Source of the DNA: Micromonospora echinospora
GTDB taxonomy: Bacteria > Actinomycetota > Actinomycetes > Mycobacteriales > Micromonosporaceae
NCBI RefSeq assembly: GCF_900091495.1
Contig: NZ_LT607413.1
Location: forward strand, 310,001-374,000
Direction: 5' to 3'
DNA: 64,000 nucleotides
Shown here: piece by piece, positions 11,703 to 21,052 of the stretch
How the letters are laid out: the number at the start of each line of letters is the position of its first letter
Numbering within the stretch: the stretch's first letter is position 1
The notes under the pieces: model-generated
Database searches by the model: none
The model's input: only the letters and a program-made list of their open reading frames with translations
Told to the model about the DNA's origin: nothing
Translations under genes and position numbers: made by a program

Positions 11703-12406
11703 GGCCGCCCCCCGGGTGTCGGGGACGCCGGGGCGCCCACCAGGTCGAGCCGGTCGCCGAGGATCACCGCGCTGGCCCGCACCAACTGGGCCAGCCGGTC
11801 CACCTCGGTGCGGTGGAAGGCCGCCGGGGAGAACATCTCCGTCGCACCGCGGGTCACCACCAGCACCAGCCCGGCCCGGCCGAACGGCGCGACCGCGTGG
11901 TGGCCGCCGTCGGGCACGGTCAGCGCGCGGGAGCGCAGCGGCGTCACCTCCGGCAGGGCGGGGCCGGTCGGGGTACGCCAGCTCGCGTACCCGACGGTGG
12001 CCGTGCCGCCGCCCGAGGAGGCCCAGTCGACGGGAACCACCGCGGCCACCGCCCAGTCCGCCGCGAGCAGGCCGGGCACCGCGTCGACCAGGGTGGCCAA
12101 CCCGTCGGCCGGGTTCGCCGCCACCTGGGTGAGCAGTTCGGCGTCCTGCCCGGTGGCGGTCGGCGCGCCGATCGCCCGCCACACCCCGTCCACCTGGACG
12201 CCGGGGATCGCGGCGAGGCCGGCCATCAGCCGCTCCAGCCGGCCGGCGCCCGGCCAGACCACGGTGAAGTCGTCGACCGCGCGGCCACCGAGCCGTTCCA
12301 GCACCACCACCTGGACGATGTCGGCGCCGGAGACCCCCAGGGTGCGGGCCACCTGGCCGAGCGTGCCGGGCCGGTCCGGCAGGGTCACCCGAACTCTCAG
12401 CAGCAT
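11699..12406 (-). CDS. ACT-domain protein
   Basis: 235 aa. The N-terminus (MLLRVRVTLPDRPGTLGQVA, then GADIVQVVVLERLGG and DDFTVVW) is an ACT domain of the kind that senses small ligands such as amino acids. The rest includes a segment that could form a GAF-like fold (VDAVPGLLAADWAVAAVVPV to AGLVLVVTRGATEMF), but I cannot assign it firmly. GGGGGAC lies about 5 nt upstream of ATG 12406. It is the first gene of the operon with the ACT-GNAT fusion and diverges from the phosphotransferase gene. Confidence 0.7.
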   Translation of the reverse strand: MLLRVRVTLPDRPGTLGQVARTLGVSGADIVQVVVLERLGGRAVDDFTVVWPGAGRLERLMAGLAAIPGVQVDGVWRAIGAPTATGQDAELLTQVAANPADGLATLVDAVPGLLAADWAVAAVVPVDWASSGGGTATVGYASWRTPTGPALPEVTPLRSRALTVPDGGHHAVAPFGRAGLVLVVTRGATEMFSPAAFHRTEVDRLAQLVRASAVILGDRLDLVGAPASPTPGGRP

Positions 12407-12543
12407 GTCTGTCCCCCATCGCTCGGCGGCCGGCGCGTGTTCCCGGCAGGCGGGCCGGTACACGTCCGGCAGGCTGGTCCTCAGCGTGTCCGACGGGCGT
12501 TTCGCCCCTGTTGCCGCGCGGTGTCCCCGGCGAAAAACACGTC

Positions 12544-12573
12544 TTGACACGATGAGCCGAGGTGCCATCAACT
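12544..12573 (+). promoter_or_regulatory. Promoter with consensus -35, upstream of the phosphotransferase gene
   Basis: TTGACA at 12544-12549, an 18-bp spacer and TCAACT at 12568-12573, which ends 6 nt before ATG 12580. The -35 is perfect and the -10 weak. The geometry again gives a leaderless message. Confidence 0.5.
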
Positions 12574-12579
12574 ATTCGG

Positions 12580-13671
12580 ATGACCGATCCGGCCGCGTTC
12601 CGGCCGGGGACCGGCTCGGCCCCTCCCGCCGGGACGCCCCCGCGCGGGCTCGACCTCGACCGGCTCGCCGGTTACCTGGCCGCCCACCGACCCGACCTGG
12701 CCGACGGCCCGCCGCAGGCCCGGCTGATCGCCGGCGGGAAGTCCAACCTGACCTACCTGCTGACCATCGGCGACCGGGAGGTGGTGCTGCGCCGGCCCCC
12801 GCTGGGCCACGTGCTGGCCACCGCGCACGACATGGCCCGGGAGCACCGGGTGATCAGCGCGCTCGCCCCGACCGGGGTGCCGGTGCCGGCCCCGCTGCTG
12901 TTCTGCGCCGACCCGGCGGTGATCGGCGCGCCGTTCTACCTCATGGAACGCGTCGACGGCGTGGTCTACCGCAGCCGCCGGCAGACCGACCGGCTCAGCG
13001 CCGGGCAACGGCGGGACCTGGCCATGGCGATGATGGACACCCTCGCCACCCTGCACTCGGTGCCGCCGGCCGAGGTGGGGCTCGCCGACTTCGGCCGGCC
13101 GGAGGGCTACCTCGCCCGCCAGGTACGCCGCTGGGCCGGTCAGTTGGAGTCCTCCCGCAGCCGACCGTTGCCCGGCGTCGACGAACTGCGTGACCGGCTC
13201 GCCACGACCGTCCCGGAGGGGGCGAACGACGGCCGGATCGTGCACGGCGACTACCGGCTGGACAACCTCCTCGCCACCGTCGAGCCGGTCGCCGTCCGCG
13301 CGGTGCTCGACTGGGAGATGGCCACCCTCGGTGACCCGCTGGCCGACCTGGGCCTGCTGCTGACCTACTGGGACGTGCTCGGCGACTCGGACCTCGCCGC
13401 CGGCAACCCGGTGGCCGACGGGCTCGGGCCCCGTGCCGGTTTCCCCACCGGCGCCGAACTCATCGAGCGGTACGCCGGCCGGGCCGACGTGGACGTGGGC
13501 CCGCTGCACTGGCACGTGGCCCTCGGCTGCTTCAAGCTCGCCGTGATCTGCGAGGGGATCCACTACCGGCACACCCTCGGGCAGACCCTCGGCGAGGGTT
13601 TCGACCAGATCGGCGAGCTGGTGGCCCCGCTGGTCGCGCACGGGCTGGCCGCCACCGGCGGCCACGGCTGA
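12580..13671 (+). CDS. APH-family phosphotransferase (ACAD10/11-like kinase half)
   Basis: 363 aa from ATG 12580; a GTG at 12562 would add six residues. Aminoglycoside-phosphotransferase fold: GGKSNLTYLL (nucleotide-binding loop), a VVLRRPP lysine-loop strand, the catalytic HGDYRLDNLL and LDWEMATLGDPLADL with the metal-binding Asp. The next gene is an acyl-CoA dehydrogenase. The same two activities are fused in eukaryotic ACAD10/11, which phosphorylate and then process 4-hydroxyacyl-CoAs. A role in hydroxy-fatty-acid catabolism is therefore plausible but inferred. Confidence 0.8.
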   Translation: MTDPAAFRPGTGSAPPAGTPPRGLDLDRLAGYLAAHRPDLADGPPQARLIAGGKSNLTYLLTIGDREVVLRRPPLGHVLATAHDMAREHRVISALAPTGVPVPAPLLFCADPAVIGAPFYLMERVDGVVYRSRRQTDRLSAGQRRDLAMAMMDTLATLHSVPPAEVGLADFGRPEGYLARQVRRWAGQLESSRSRPLPGVDELRDRLATTVPEGANDGRIVHGDYRLDNLLATVEPVAVRAVLDWEMATLGDPLADLGLLLTYWDVLGDSDLAAGNPVADGLGPRAGFPTGAELIERYAGRADVDVGPLHWHVALGCFKLAVICEGIHYRHTLGQTLGEGFDQIGELVAPLVAHGLAATGGHG

Positions 13672-13749
13672 CCGGCACGCCGCAGGGAACCGGCCGGTGC
13701 CGCCGGACGGGACACGAGGGCGGCCCGCGTGCCGCTCGGGGAGGGACAC

Positions 13750-14973
13750 ATGGACTTCGGTTTCGACGCCCGCACCACCGAGCTGCACGAGGCGCTGCTG
13801 CGGTTCCTGGAGGAACGGATCTACCCGGCCGAGGCGGTGCACGCGGAACAGGTCGCGGCGGCGGGTGACCCGTGGGCGCGCCCGCCGGTGCTGGCCGAGC
13901 TGAAGGCCGAGGCGCGGGCCCGGGGCCTGTGGAACCTCTTCCTCCCCGATCCGCGTCACGGGGCCGGCCTGACCAACCTCCAGTACGCTCCACTGGCCGA
14001 GCTGACCGGCCGCAGCCCGCACCTGGCCCCGGAGGCGCTCAACTGCGCCGCGCCGGACACCGGCAACATGGAGTTGCTCGCCGCGTTCGGCACCGGGGAG
14101 CAGCAGGACCGCTGGCTGCGTCCGCTGTTGGACGGCGAGATCCGGTCGGCGTTCTGCATGACCGAACCGGCGGTCGCCTCGTCCGACGCCACCAACATCG
14201 CCACCCGGATCGTCCGGGACGGCGACGAGTACGTCGTCGACGGACGCAAGTGGTGGTCGTCCGGCGCGATGGACCCGCGCTGCGAGCTGCTGATCGTGAT
14301 GGGGAAGACCGACCCGGACGGCGAGCGGTACCGACAGCAGAGCATGATCCTGGTGCCCCGGGACACCCCCGGCGTGACGATCCGCCGGGGCATGACGGTG
14401 TTCGGGTACACCGACGCCGCGCACGGCGGGCACGCCGAGATCGACTTCACCGACGTCCGGGTGCCGGCGGCGAACCTGGTCGGGATGGAGGGGGGCGGCT
14501 TCGCCATGGCCCAGGCGCGGCTCGGGCCGGGGCGCATCCACCACTGCATGCGGCTGGTGGGGATGGCCGAGCGGGCCCTGGACCTGATGTGCCGGCGGGT
14601 TCTCGACCGGGTGGCGTTCGGCCGGCCGTTGGCCGAGCAGGGCGTGGTCCAGGAGTGGATCGCCGAGGCCCGGGTCCGGATCGAGCAGGCCCGGCTCCTG
14701 GTGCTCAAGACCGCCTGGCTGATGGACACCGTCGGCAACAAGGGCGCGCACACCGAGATCCAGGCCATCAAGATCGCGGCACCGGCGATGGCGGAGTGGG
14801 TGATCGACAAGGCCGTCCAGGCGCACGGCGGGGCCGGGGTCAGCCAGGACACCCCGCTCGCCGCGCTCTGGGCGCAGGCCCGCACCCTCCGTCTCGCGGA
14901 CGGCCCGGACGAGGTCCACCGCGCCTCCCTCGCCCGCCGCGAACTGCGCCGCCACACCACCCACCCAGCGTGA
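13750..14973 (+). CDS. Acyl-CoA dehydrogenase family protein
   Basis: 407 aa from ATG 13750, chosen over an in-frame upstream start at 13729 because GGGAGGGA sits just before it. FAD-dependent acyl-CoA dehydrogenase fold: [18 protein letters not shown] (FAD/substrate loop), a [20 protein letters not shown] beta-domain segment, [20 protein letters not shown], and the C-terminal [15 protein letters not shown] with ADGPDEVHR. The length is normal. It follows the phosphotransferase gene by 78 bp in the same direction, recalling ACAD10/11. Confidence 0.87.
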   Translation: MDFGFDARTTELHEALLRFLEERIYPAEAVHAEQVAAAGDPWARPPVLAELKAEARARGLWNLFLPDPRHGAGLTNLQYAPLAELTGRSPHLAPEALNCAAPDTGNMELLAAFGTGEQQDRWLRPLLDGEIRSAFCMTEPAVASSDATNIATRIVRDGDEYVVDGRKWWSSGAMDPRCELLIVMGKTDPDGERYRQQSMILVPRDTPGVTIRRGMTVFGYTDAAHGGHAEIDFTDVRVPAANLVGMEGGGFAMAQARLGPGRIHHCMRLVGMAERALDLMCRRVLDRVAFGRPLAEQGVVQEWIAEARVRIEQARLLVLKTAWLMDTVGNKGAHTEIQAIKIAAPAMAEWVIDKAVQAHGGAGVSQDTPLAALWAQARTLRLADGPDEVHRASLARRELRRHTTHPA

Positions 14974-15021
14974 GAACCCGCCACCGCTGAACAACAGGCA
15001 CGCAGCGTAGCCAGGGGCACG

Positions 15022-16068
15022 TCAGGCGGAGGCGCGGGGCACCATGTGGGTGTCGAGGAGGACGTACGGGGCCGGCAGGTCCTCGCCGCGGATACGGGAG
15101 ACCAGCAGGTGGGCCATCTGCCGCCCCATCTCCTCCACCGGCTGGAAGACCGTGGTCAGCGGCGGGTCCGACTGCCGGGCCAGCGGCGAGTCCTCGTACC
15201 CGACGACCGCCACGTCGTCGGGCACCCGTCGGCCGGCCTCCCGCAGCGCCCGCAGCGCGCCGTGCGCCATCAGGTCACTGGCGGCGAAGACGGCGTCGAG
15301 GTCCGGGCAGGACTCCAGCAGCCGGCGCATGCAGGCCGTCCCGCTGCCCTCGCTGAAGTCGCCGTACGCGATCATCGCCGGGTCGACCTGGCCGCCGGTC
15401 GCCGCGACGGCCTCCCGGTAGCCGGTCAACCGGGCCAGGCCAGCGCCCATGTCCTGCGGACCGGCGATGGTGGCGATGCGCCGCCGGCCCTTGCCGGCGA
15501 GGTACTCCACCGCCTGCCGGGCACCGCCGACGTTGTCCACGTCCACGAAGTAGGCGGGCTGGGCCCCGGGGCGCAGCATCCGCGCCGGCCGGCCGCCGAG
15601 CACGGTAGGCAGGCCGCGCTCCTCCAGCAGCGTGGGCAGCGGGTCGGCGTCGTGCAGGGAGAGCAGCAGGACGCCGTCGACGTGCTGGTTGGTCAGGTGG
15701 TGCTCGACCCGCTCCCGCTCGACCGGCGACTGGGCCATGGCGAGCCAGAGCTGCATCGGGGTCTCCAGCAGTCCCGAGCTGATCCCCCGGACGATGCCGG
15801 CGAAGAACGGCTCGGTGAAGACCCGCTCGCCGGACTCGGAGACCACCAGGGCAACCGAGTCGGTACGCTGGGTGACCAGGGCGCGGGCGGCCCGGTTCGG
15901 CACGTAGCCCAGCTCGGCGATGGCCTGCTGCACCGCGGCCCGAGCCTCCGGGCTCACCTGCGGCGAGCCATTGACCACGCGGGAGACCGTCCCGCGCCCG
16001 ACGCCGGCGCGGGCCGCCACCGCGTCGAGGGTCGGGCGCCCGAGCGAGCGGGTGCGCTGGGTTGTCAT
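15022..16068 (-). CDS. cebR: LacI-family cellobiose regulator CebR
   Basis: 348 aa from ATG 16068 (GAGGAG 6 nt upstream). The N-terminal helix-turn-helix and hinge read PTLDAVAARAGVGRGTVSRV, NGSPQVSPEAR and YVPNRAARALV, the LacI pattern. The remainder is a periplasmic-binding-like sensor domain: SVALVVSESGERVF, VDGVLLLSLHD and DLDAVFAASDLMAHGALRAL. It lies directly behind the cebEFG-beta-glucosidase genes on the same strand. The window contains three CebR-type palindromes, so it should repress the transporter and the cellulase until a cello-oligosaccharide binds. The assignment rests on context plus operators. Confidence 0.88.
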   Translation of the reverse strand: MTTQRTRSLGRPTLDAVAARAGVGRGTVSRVVNGSPQVSPEARAAVQQAIAELGYVPNRAARALVTQRTDSVALVVSESGERVFTEPFFAGIVRGISSGLLETPMQLWLAMAQSPVERERVEHHLTNQHVDGVLLLSLHDADPLPTLLEERGLPTVLGGRPARMLRPGAQPAYFVDVDNVGGARQAVEYLAGKGRRRIATIAGPQDMGAGLARLTGYREAVAATGGQVDPAMIAYGDFSEGSGTACMRRLLESCPDLDAVFAASDLMAHGALRALREAGRRVPDDVAVVGYEDSPLARQSDPPLTTVFQPVEEMGRQMAHLLVSRIRGEDLPAPYVLLDTHMVPRASA

Positions 16069-16157
16069 CGTCTGCTCCTCCGACGTCGGACGTCTCCGGC
16101 GGGGCCCTCGGGGAGAGGGCACCGCCGGAGCCGCCCGTTACTGGCTGGCCGTGCGGC

Positions 16158-17591
16158 CTATTGTGCGGCCAGACCGTTGCGTCGGATCACCTCGGCGTAC
16201 CACCTGGCGCTGGACTTCGGGACGCGGAGCTGGCTGTCGTAGTCGACATACACCATGCCGAAGCGCTTGGTGAAGCCCCACGCCCACTCGAAATTATCCA
16301 TCAGCGACCAGGCGAAGTACCCGCGCAGCGGCACCCCGGCGCTGATCGCCTCGTGCGCGGCCCGCAGGTGGGCGTCGAAGTACGCCAACCGGTCCGGGTC
16401 GTCGACCCGACCGTCGACGACCGCGTCGACGAAGGCCGACCCGTTCTCGGTGACGTACAGCGGCAGGTCGGTGTACTCCTCGTGCACCCGACGCAGCGTC
16501 TCGACCAGACCGGGGGCGTCGATCTCCCAGTCCATGTCGGTGACCGGGACGCCCCGGGTGACGAAGCGCACCGACTCGCTTCCCGGCCAGCAGGACGGAG
16601 CGCGCCAGTACTTCTCCGGGGCCGTGCCCTCGACCGGCGCGGCGACCACGTGCCGGCTGTAGTAGTTGACGCCGACCAGGTCCAGCGGGCTGGAAATGAT
16701 CTCCAGGTCCTCGTCCCGGACGTGCCCGAAGTCGCTGACCAGGCGCAGGTCGGCGACCAGGTCGTCCGGGTACCGCCCGCGCAGGATCGGGTCGAGGAAG
16801 AACCGGTTGGCCAACCCGTCGATCCGACGGGCCGCGTCGGCGTCGTCGGGCGAGTCGCTGGCCGGGGTGACCGGGTAGAGGTTCAGCGTCACCCCCACCT
16901 CGGCGGCGTGCCGGCCGGCGCGCAGCGCCTGCGTGGCCAGGCCGTGCCCGAGCATCAGGTGGTGCCCGGCGCGGACCGCCTCAACGCCGGCCGAGCGACC
17001 CGGGGCGTGCGCCCCGGAGCCGTACCCGAGGAAGGCCGAGCACCAGGGCTCGTTCAGCGTCGTCCAGTACCGCACCCGGTCGCCGAGGGCGTCGTGCACG
17101 AGCGCGGCGTAGTCGGCGAACCGGCTGGCGGTGTCCCGCGCCGGCCAGCCTCCGGCGTCCTCCAGCTCCTGGGGCAGGTCCCAGTGGTAGAGGGTCACCC
17201 AGGGCTCGATGCCGTGGGCGTGCAGCTCGTCGACGAGCCGACGGTAGAAGTCCAGGCCCTCCTGGTTCGCCGGCCCGGACCCGCCCGGCTGCACCCGGGG
17301 CCAGGAGACCGAGAAGCGGTACGACCTGAGCCCCAGCTCCGCCATCAGCCGCACGTCGGCCGGCATCCGGTGGTAGTGGTCGCAGGCCACGTCGCCGGTG
17401 TGGCCAGCGACCGTACGCCCCTCGGTGTGGCTGAAGGTGTCCCAGATCGAGGCGGTCCGGCCGCCCTCGGTCGCGGCTCCCTCGATCTGGTAGGCGGCGG
17501 TGGCCGCGCCCCAGAGGAAGTCCGGCGGGAAGGTCAGCTCCGGGCGTTGGTCCAGCAGGTCGACACCGGGCGGGGTGGCGGGGTTGCTCAC
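16158..17591 (-). CDS. bglC: GH1 beta-glucosidase of the cellobiose locus
   Basis: 477 aa. A GH1 retaining beta-glucosidase, cytoplasmic (no signal peptide). It should hydrolyse imported cellobiose and cellotriose to glucose. [16 protein letters not shown] opens the barrel, TTLNEPW holds the acid/base E181, and YVTENGSAF holds the nucleophile E382. [15 protein letters not shown] is the C-terminal substrate loop. The GTG start at 17591 overlaps the cebG stop (GTGA), so it is coupled to the permease gene. Streptomyces has the same cebEFG-bglC order. Confidence 0.93.
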   Translation of the reverse strand: MSNPATPPGVDLLDQRPELTFPPDFLWGAATAAYQIEGAATEGGRTASIWDTFSHTEGRTVAGHTGDVACDHYHRMPADVRLMAELGLRSYRFSVSWPRVQPGGSGPANQEGLDFYRRLVDELHAHGIEPWVTLYHWDLPQELEDAGGWPARDTASRFADYAALVHDALGDRVRYWTTLNEPWCSAFLGYGSGAHAPGRSAGVEAVRAGHHLMLGHGLATQALRAGRHAAEVGVTLNLYPVTPASDSPDDADAARRIDGLANRFFLDPILRGRYPDDLVADLRLVSDFGHVRDEDLEIISSPLDLVGVNYYSRHVVAAPVEGTAPEKYWRAPSCWPGSESVRFVTRGVPVTDMDWEIDAPGLVETLRRVHEEYTDLPLYVTENGSAFVDAVVDGRVDDPDRLAYFDAHLRAAHEAISAGVPLRGYFAWSLMDNFEWAWGFTKRFGMVYVDYDSQLRVPKSSARWYAEVIRRNGLAAQ

Positions 17592-18490
17592 GACTTGACC
17601 GCACCTTCCATGATGCCGCCGATGATCTGGCGGCCGAACAGGATGAACATCACGAACAACGGCAGGGTGGCGATCAACGTTCCCGCGAAGATCTGCGAGT
17701 TGTCGGCGAAGTACGCCGTGTTCAGGCTGCGCAGCGAGATCTGCACGGTCGGGTTCGCCGGGTCGGCGAGGACCACGAACGGCCAGAAGAACTGGTTCCA
17801 CTGCTCCATGAAGGTGAGCAGGCCGAGCACCGCGGCGGCCGGACGCAGCGCCGGGGCGACCACGTGCCAGTAGATCCGCCAGGTGGAGCAGCCGTCCACC
17901 CGGGCCGCCTCGATCAGCTCGTTCGGCACGGCCTGTTCGGCGTACTGCCGCATCATGAAGATGCCGAAGCCGCCGATCAGGAACGGCACCGTCACCGACG
18001 GCATCGTGTTCAGCCACTCCAGCTTCGCCATGAGGATGTACAGCGGCAGGACGCCGAGCTGGATCGGCACCATCATCGAGGCGAGGATGACCAGCAGCAG
18101 CGCGTTCTTGCCCTTGAACTTCAGCTTGGCGAAGGCGAACCCGGCGAGCGAGCCGAAGAAGACCGTGGCGACGGTGATCGTCCCGGAGACCAGGAACGAG
18201 TTCATCAGACCCTTGAGCACGTTCGCGTCGCCGTTGGCGAGCACCCGCTCGATGTTCTCGCCGAGCTTGCCGCCGGGCAGGAACGGCGGCGGCCAGGAGT
18301 TCGCCGCGTCGTTGGTGCGGGACGCGATGACGATCATCCAGTAGAACGGGAAGAGGGAGAGGATCACCCCGAGGACCAGGCCGACCCAGGTGAGCGGGCT
18401 GGCCTTCCAGAGCTGGGCGGCCTTGTGCCCGGCCCGCTCGCGACGGGGCGACGGCTGGCGTACGGGGGGACGGAGCGTCGTGGTCGTCAT
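17588..18490 (-). CDS. cebG: Cello-oligosaccharide ABC transporter permease CebG
   Basis: 300 aa. Inner-membrane permease of a carbohydrate uptake ABC transporter (MalG type) with six predicted membrane segments beginning at [20 protein letters not shown]. The cytoplasmic EAA loop reads [20 protein letters not shown], where the shared ATPase (MsiK in Streptomyces, not in this window) should dock. It starts 10 bp after cebF and overlaps the beta-glucosidase. Confidence 0.92.
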   Translation of the reverse strand: MTTTTLRPPVRQPSPRRERAGHKAAQLWKASPLTWVGLVLGVILSLFPFYWMIVIASRTNDAANSWPPPFLPGGKLGENIERVLANGDANVLKGLMNSFLVSGTITVATVFFGSLAGFAFAKLKFKGKNALLLVILASMMVPIQLGVLPLYILMAKLEWLNTMPSVTVPFLIGGFGIFMMRQYAEQAVPNELIEAARVDGCSTWRIYWHVVAPALRPAAAVLGLLTFMEQWNQFFWPFVVLADPANPTVQISLRSLNTAYFADNSQIFAGTLIATLPLFVMFILFGRQIIGGIMEGAVKS

Positions 18491-18500
18491 CTGCGCACCC

Positions 18501-19481
18501 TCACTTGTCCGAGCTGATCCGACGGGCCAGCAGGTAGTTCACGACCGACATGAGAGCGATCAGCAGGAACAGCACGAGCGCGACCGCGCCGGCGTACCCC
18601 CAGCGGAAGCGGGTGTTCATCACGTCGAGCAGGTACATGGTGATGGTCTGGAACTGCCCCTCGGAGCCGCCCGAGATGCCGCCGGACCCGCTGGTGAACA
18701 GCAGCGGCTCGGTGAAGAGCTGCAACCCGCCGATGGTCGAGATGATCAGCGTGAAGATGATCGTCGGGCGGAGCTGCGGAACGGTGATCGACCAGAACTG
18801 CCGACGCCGGGACGCGCCGTCCAGGGACGCCGCCTCGTACATGTCCTTGCTGATCGACTGCATGGCGGCGAGGTAGATCAGGGCGTTGTAGCCGATCCAC
18901 CGCCAGTCGACCATGGTGGAGATGGCGAACCAGGAGGCGTACCGGTTGGCCCGCCAGTCGATCGGGTCGATGCCCACCAGGTCGAGCGCCCAGTTGACCA
19001 GGCCGAACTCGCGCGCGTAGATCATCGAGAAGATGAGCGCGACCACGGCGGTCGAGGTGATGATCGGCATGGCGATGGCCATCCGGAAGAACGTCTGCGC
19101 GGGGAGCCGCCGGTTGAGCGCGTTCGCCAGCATCAGGGCGATCAGCAGCTGCGGCACCGTGGAGAGGACGAACATCCCGAAGGTGTTGTAGACCGCGTTC
19201 CAGAACTGCGGGTCGTTCGTGAAGAGCTCGACGAAGTTGTCCAGCCCGACGAAGCTGATCGTGGCGTTCAGCGGGGAGCGGTCGGTGAGCGCGATCCAGA
19301 CCGTGTATCCGATCGGGTACGCGCTGAAGACGGCGAAGATGACGAAGAACGGCAGGACGTAGAGGTAGGGCGAGTACTTCAGGTCCAGCCGGGTCAGTGC
19401 GGCGAGGCGTCCCCGCTCGGCGGGGGCGGGGCGGGGCCGGCGTCCGTCGGGGGGCGCTTCGGCGTGCAGGTCGAGGCTCAT
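18501..19481 (-). CDS. cebF: Cello-oligosaccharide ABC transporter permease CebF
   Basis: 326 aa. MalF-type permease. A charged N-terminal tail precedes the first membrane segment YLYVLPFFVIFAVFSAYPIG. The EAA-like loop reads YEAASLDGASRRRQFWSITVP. It forms the heterodimeric channel with CebG. The gene follows cebE after a 115-bp gap that holds two stem-loops, and precedes cebG by 10 bp. Confidence 0.92.
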   Translation of the reverse strand: MSLDLHAEAPPDGRRPRPAPAERGRLAALTRLDLKYSPYLYVLPFFVIFAVFSAYPIGYTVWIALTDRSPLNATISFVGLDNFVELFTNDPQFWNAVYNTFGMFVLSTVPQLLIALMLANALNRRLPAQTFFRMAIAMPIITSTAVVALIFSMIYAREFGLVNWALDLVGIDPIDWRANRYASWFAISTMVDWRWIGYNALIYLAAMQSISKDMYEAASLDGASRRRQFWSITVPQLRPTIIFTLIISTIGGLQLFTEPLLFTSGSGGISGGSEGQFQTITMYLLDVMNTRFRWGYAGAVALVLFLLIALMSVVNYLLARRISSDK

Positions 19482-19501
19482 CAGCGGTCCTTCACGTCAG
19501 G

Positions 19502-19529
19502 CGACACCGCCCGTGCACCGGCGGTGTCG
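19502..19529 (-). terminator. Stem-loop between cebE and cebF (second)
   Basis: CGACACCGCC (19502-19511) pairs with GGCGGTGTCG (19520-19529), 10 bp around an 8-nt loop. It lies just ahead of cebF. Confidence 0.55.
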
Positions 19530-19536
19530 GGCGGCA

Positions 19537-19581
19537 CCGCGGGTGGCGTCGAGGCGTTGCCGCCGTCGACGCCACCCGCGG
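19537..19581 (-). terminator. Stem-loop between cebE and cebF (first)
   Basis: CCGCGGGTGGCGTCGA (19537-19552) pairs perfectly over 16 bp with 19566-19581. Placed just after cebE, it probably attenuates read-through or protects the cebE message, favouring more binding protein than permease. Confidence 0.65.
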
Positions 19582-19596
19582 GCAGCTCGGCCAGGG

Positions 19597-20910
19597 TCAC
19601 TTGCCGGCGGCCGCGCCGTTCTTCAGCGCTGCCTGCCACTGCTCACCTGCGGACTTGCCCTGCTCGACCGCGCGCAGGGTGTTCTCCACGGCGGTCCGGA
19701 CCGCGTTGTTCTTCGGACCGAGGTACACCGGCTTCAGCTCGGAGGCGCCGGCGGCGAAGATCTTGCCGACCGGGGCGTCGCTGAAGTACGGGTTGGTGGA
19801 GTCGGCGACCGCCGGGTCGGCCAGACCCTGCGGGGACGACGGCAGGTTGCCGACCTTCTTGAAGGCCTCGACGTGGCCCTTCGCGTCGGTCAGGAACTTG
19901 ACCAGCTTGGCCGCCTCGGCGGCGTTCTTGCTGGACTTCGGCACGGCGAGGAAGGAGCCGCCCCAGTTGCCGCCGCTGCCCGGAGCCTTGGCGATGTCCC
20001 ACTTGCCGGCCGCCGCGTCGCCGGCCTGTCCCTTGATCACACCGGTCATCCAGGCCGGGCAGGCGATGGTGGCGAAGGTGCCGTTCTTGAAGCCGGCGTT
20101 CCACTCGTTCGAGAAGGACTGGAGGTTGTTCGACAGCTTGGCGTCGATCATCTTGGTGGTGAGGTCGTACGCCGTCCGGACGTCCGGGTTCTCGCCGATG
20201 ACCAGCTTGTTGCTCTTGTCGTAGTAGGTGTAACCGGTGCCGGCGCCGGCAACCTGCATCAGCACCACGTTGTAGAAGTTGGTCGCCGAGTCGACGAACT
20301 TGTGCTTGGCGTCGGCGGCGGCGAACTTCTTGCCGGTCTCGATGAAGGCGTCCCAGGTGGGCCAGAGCTGGGCGACCTGCTCCCGGTCGCTGGGCAGCTT
20401 GGCGGCCTCGAAGAGGTCCTTGCGGTAGCACAGCGCCATCGAGCCGACGTCGGTGCCGAGGCCCAGCACCTTGCCGTCGGGGGTGGTGCCCTGCTCCCAC
20501 TTCCACGGCAGGAAGTTGCCCTTGAGGTCGTTCGCGCCGTGGTCGGCCAGGTTCACGAACTTGTCGGCCTGGGCGTAGAACTGGACGATGGTGCCCTCCT
20601 CGAGGGCGACCACGTCACCGGCGCCGGAGCCGGCGGTGATCTGCTGGGTCAGTCGGGTGTTGTAGTCACCCAGGCCGAGCCCCTTGCCCCGCTCCTGGAT
20701 CTTCACGTTCGGGTTCGCGGCCTCGTACTGCTTGTAGAGCTCGTCGTAGCCGAAGCCCTGGTCGCCGAAGACGTCGACCACGAGGGTGATCTTCTCGCCG
20801 GAGCTGCCGGTATCCGAGTCGTCGCTGCCGCAGGCCGCGACGCTGGCGAGCGCCGCGACGGACGCGAGCGCGAGGGCCGCGAACCGCCGACGGCGGAAGG
20901 TGAGGCTCAT
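19597..20910 (-). CDS. cebE: Cello-oligosaccharide-binding lipoprotein CebE
   Basis: 437 aa. Extracellular solute-binding protein (family 1). The signal sequence MSLTFRRRRFAALAL leads to a lipobox ending SVAAC, with the lipidated cysteine at C27 followed by a Ser/Asp-rich linker. The mature domain contains FGYDELYKQYEAANPNVKIQ, the GLGTDVGSMALCYRKDLFEA signature strand and the Trp-rich NWGGSFLAVPKSS, as in cellobiose and maltose binders. It is the first gene of the ceb operon. Its promoter lies 63-91 bp upstream, between two CebR boxes. Confidence 0.93.
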   Translation of the reverse strand: MSLTFRRRRFAALALASVAALASVAACGSDDSDTGSSGEKITLVVDVFGDQGFGYDELYKQYEAANPNVKIQERGKGLGLGDYNTRLTQQITAGSGAGDVVALEEGTIVQFYAQADKFVNLADHGANDLKGNFLPWKWEQGTTPDGKVLGLGTDVGSMALCYRKDLFEAAKLPSDREQVAQLWPTWDAFIETGKKFAAADAKHKFVDSATNFYNVVLMQVAGAGTGYTYYDKSNKLVIGENPDVRTAYDLTTKMIDAKLSNNLQSFSNEWNAGFKNGTFATIACPAWMTGVIKGQAGDAAAGKWDIAKAPGSGGNWGGSFLAVPKSSKNAAEAAKLVKFLTDAKGHVEAFKKVGNLPSSPQGLADPAVADSTNPYFSDAPVGKIFAAGASELKPVYLGPKNNAVRTAVENTLRAVEQGKSAGEQWQAALKNGAAAGK

Positions 20911-20956
20911 CCTGACCCCTCTTTTCGGTGAGGCTTTCGAGTGTGGTGGGGGCGCC

Positions 20957-20970
20957 CGGGAGCGCTCCCA
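20957..20970 (-). promoter_or_regulatory. CebR operator downstream of the cebE -10
   Basis: CGGGAGCGCTCCCA, one mismatch to the consensus 14-mer TGGGAGCGCTCCCA. It sits 2 bp downstream of the -10 element, where a bound repressor blocks initiation. Confidence 0.85.
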
Positions 20971-20972
20971 TG

Positions 20973-21001
20973 AGATTGCCGGCGGGTAACGGACGTGTCA
21001 A
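20973..21001 (-). promoter_or_regulatory. cebE promoter
   Basis: On the minus strand: TTGACA (20996-21001), a 17-bp spacer and CAATCT (20973-20978). This is the clearest sigma70-type promoter in the window. It is flanked on both sides by CebR boxes. Confidence 0.8.
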
Positions 21002-21008
21002 TAGATCG

Positions 21009-21022
21009 TGGGAGCGTTCCCA
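21009..21022 (-). promoter_or_regulatory. CebR operator upstream of the cebE -35
   Basis: TGGGAGCGTTCCCA, one mismatch to the CebR consensus, 7 bp upstream of the -35. Its centre is 52 bp from the centre of the downstream box, about five helical turns, so both can sit on one DNA face. Confidence 0.85.
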
Positions 21023-21052
21023 TATCGTTACCGGAATCGGTGATCGACTCCA

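Noticed and set aside
12568..14994. Very long minus-strand open frame opposite the phosphotransferase and acyl-CoA dehydrogenase genes
   Set aside because: The plus-strand genes show clear family motifs and start signals; the antisense frame is open only because of high GC and encodes Gly/His/Gln/Arg-rich sequence without a fold.
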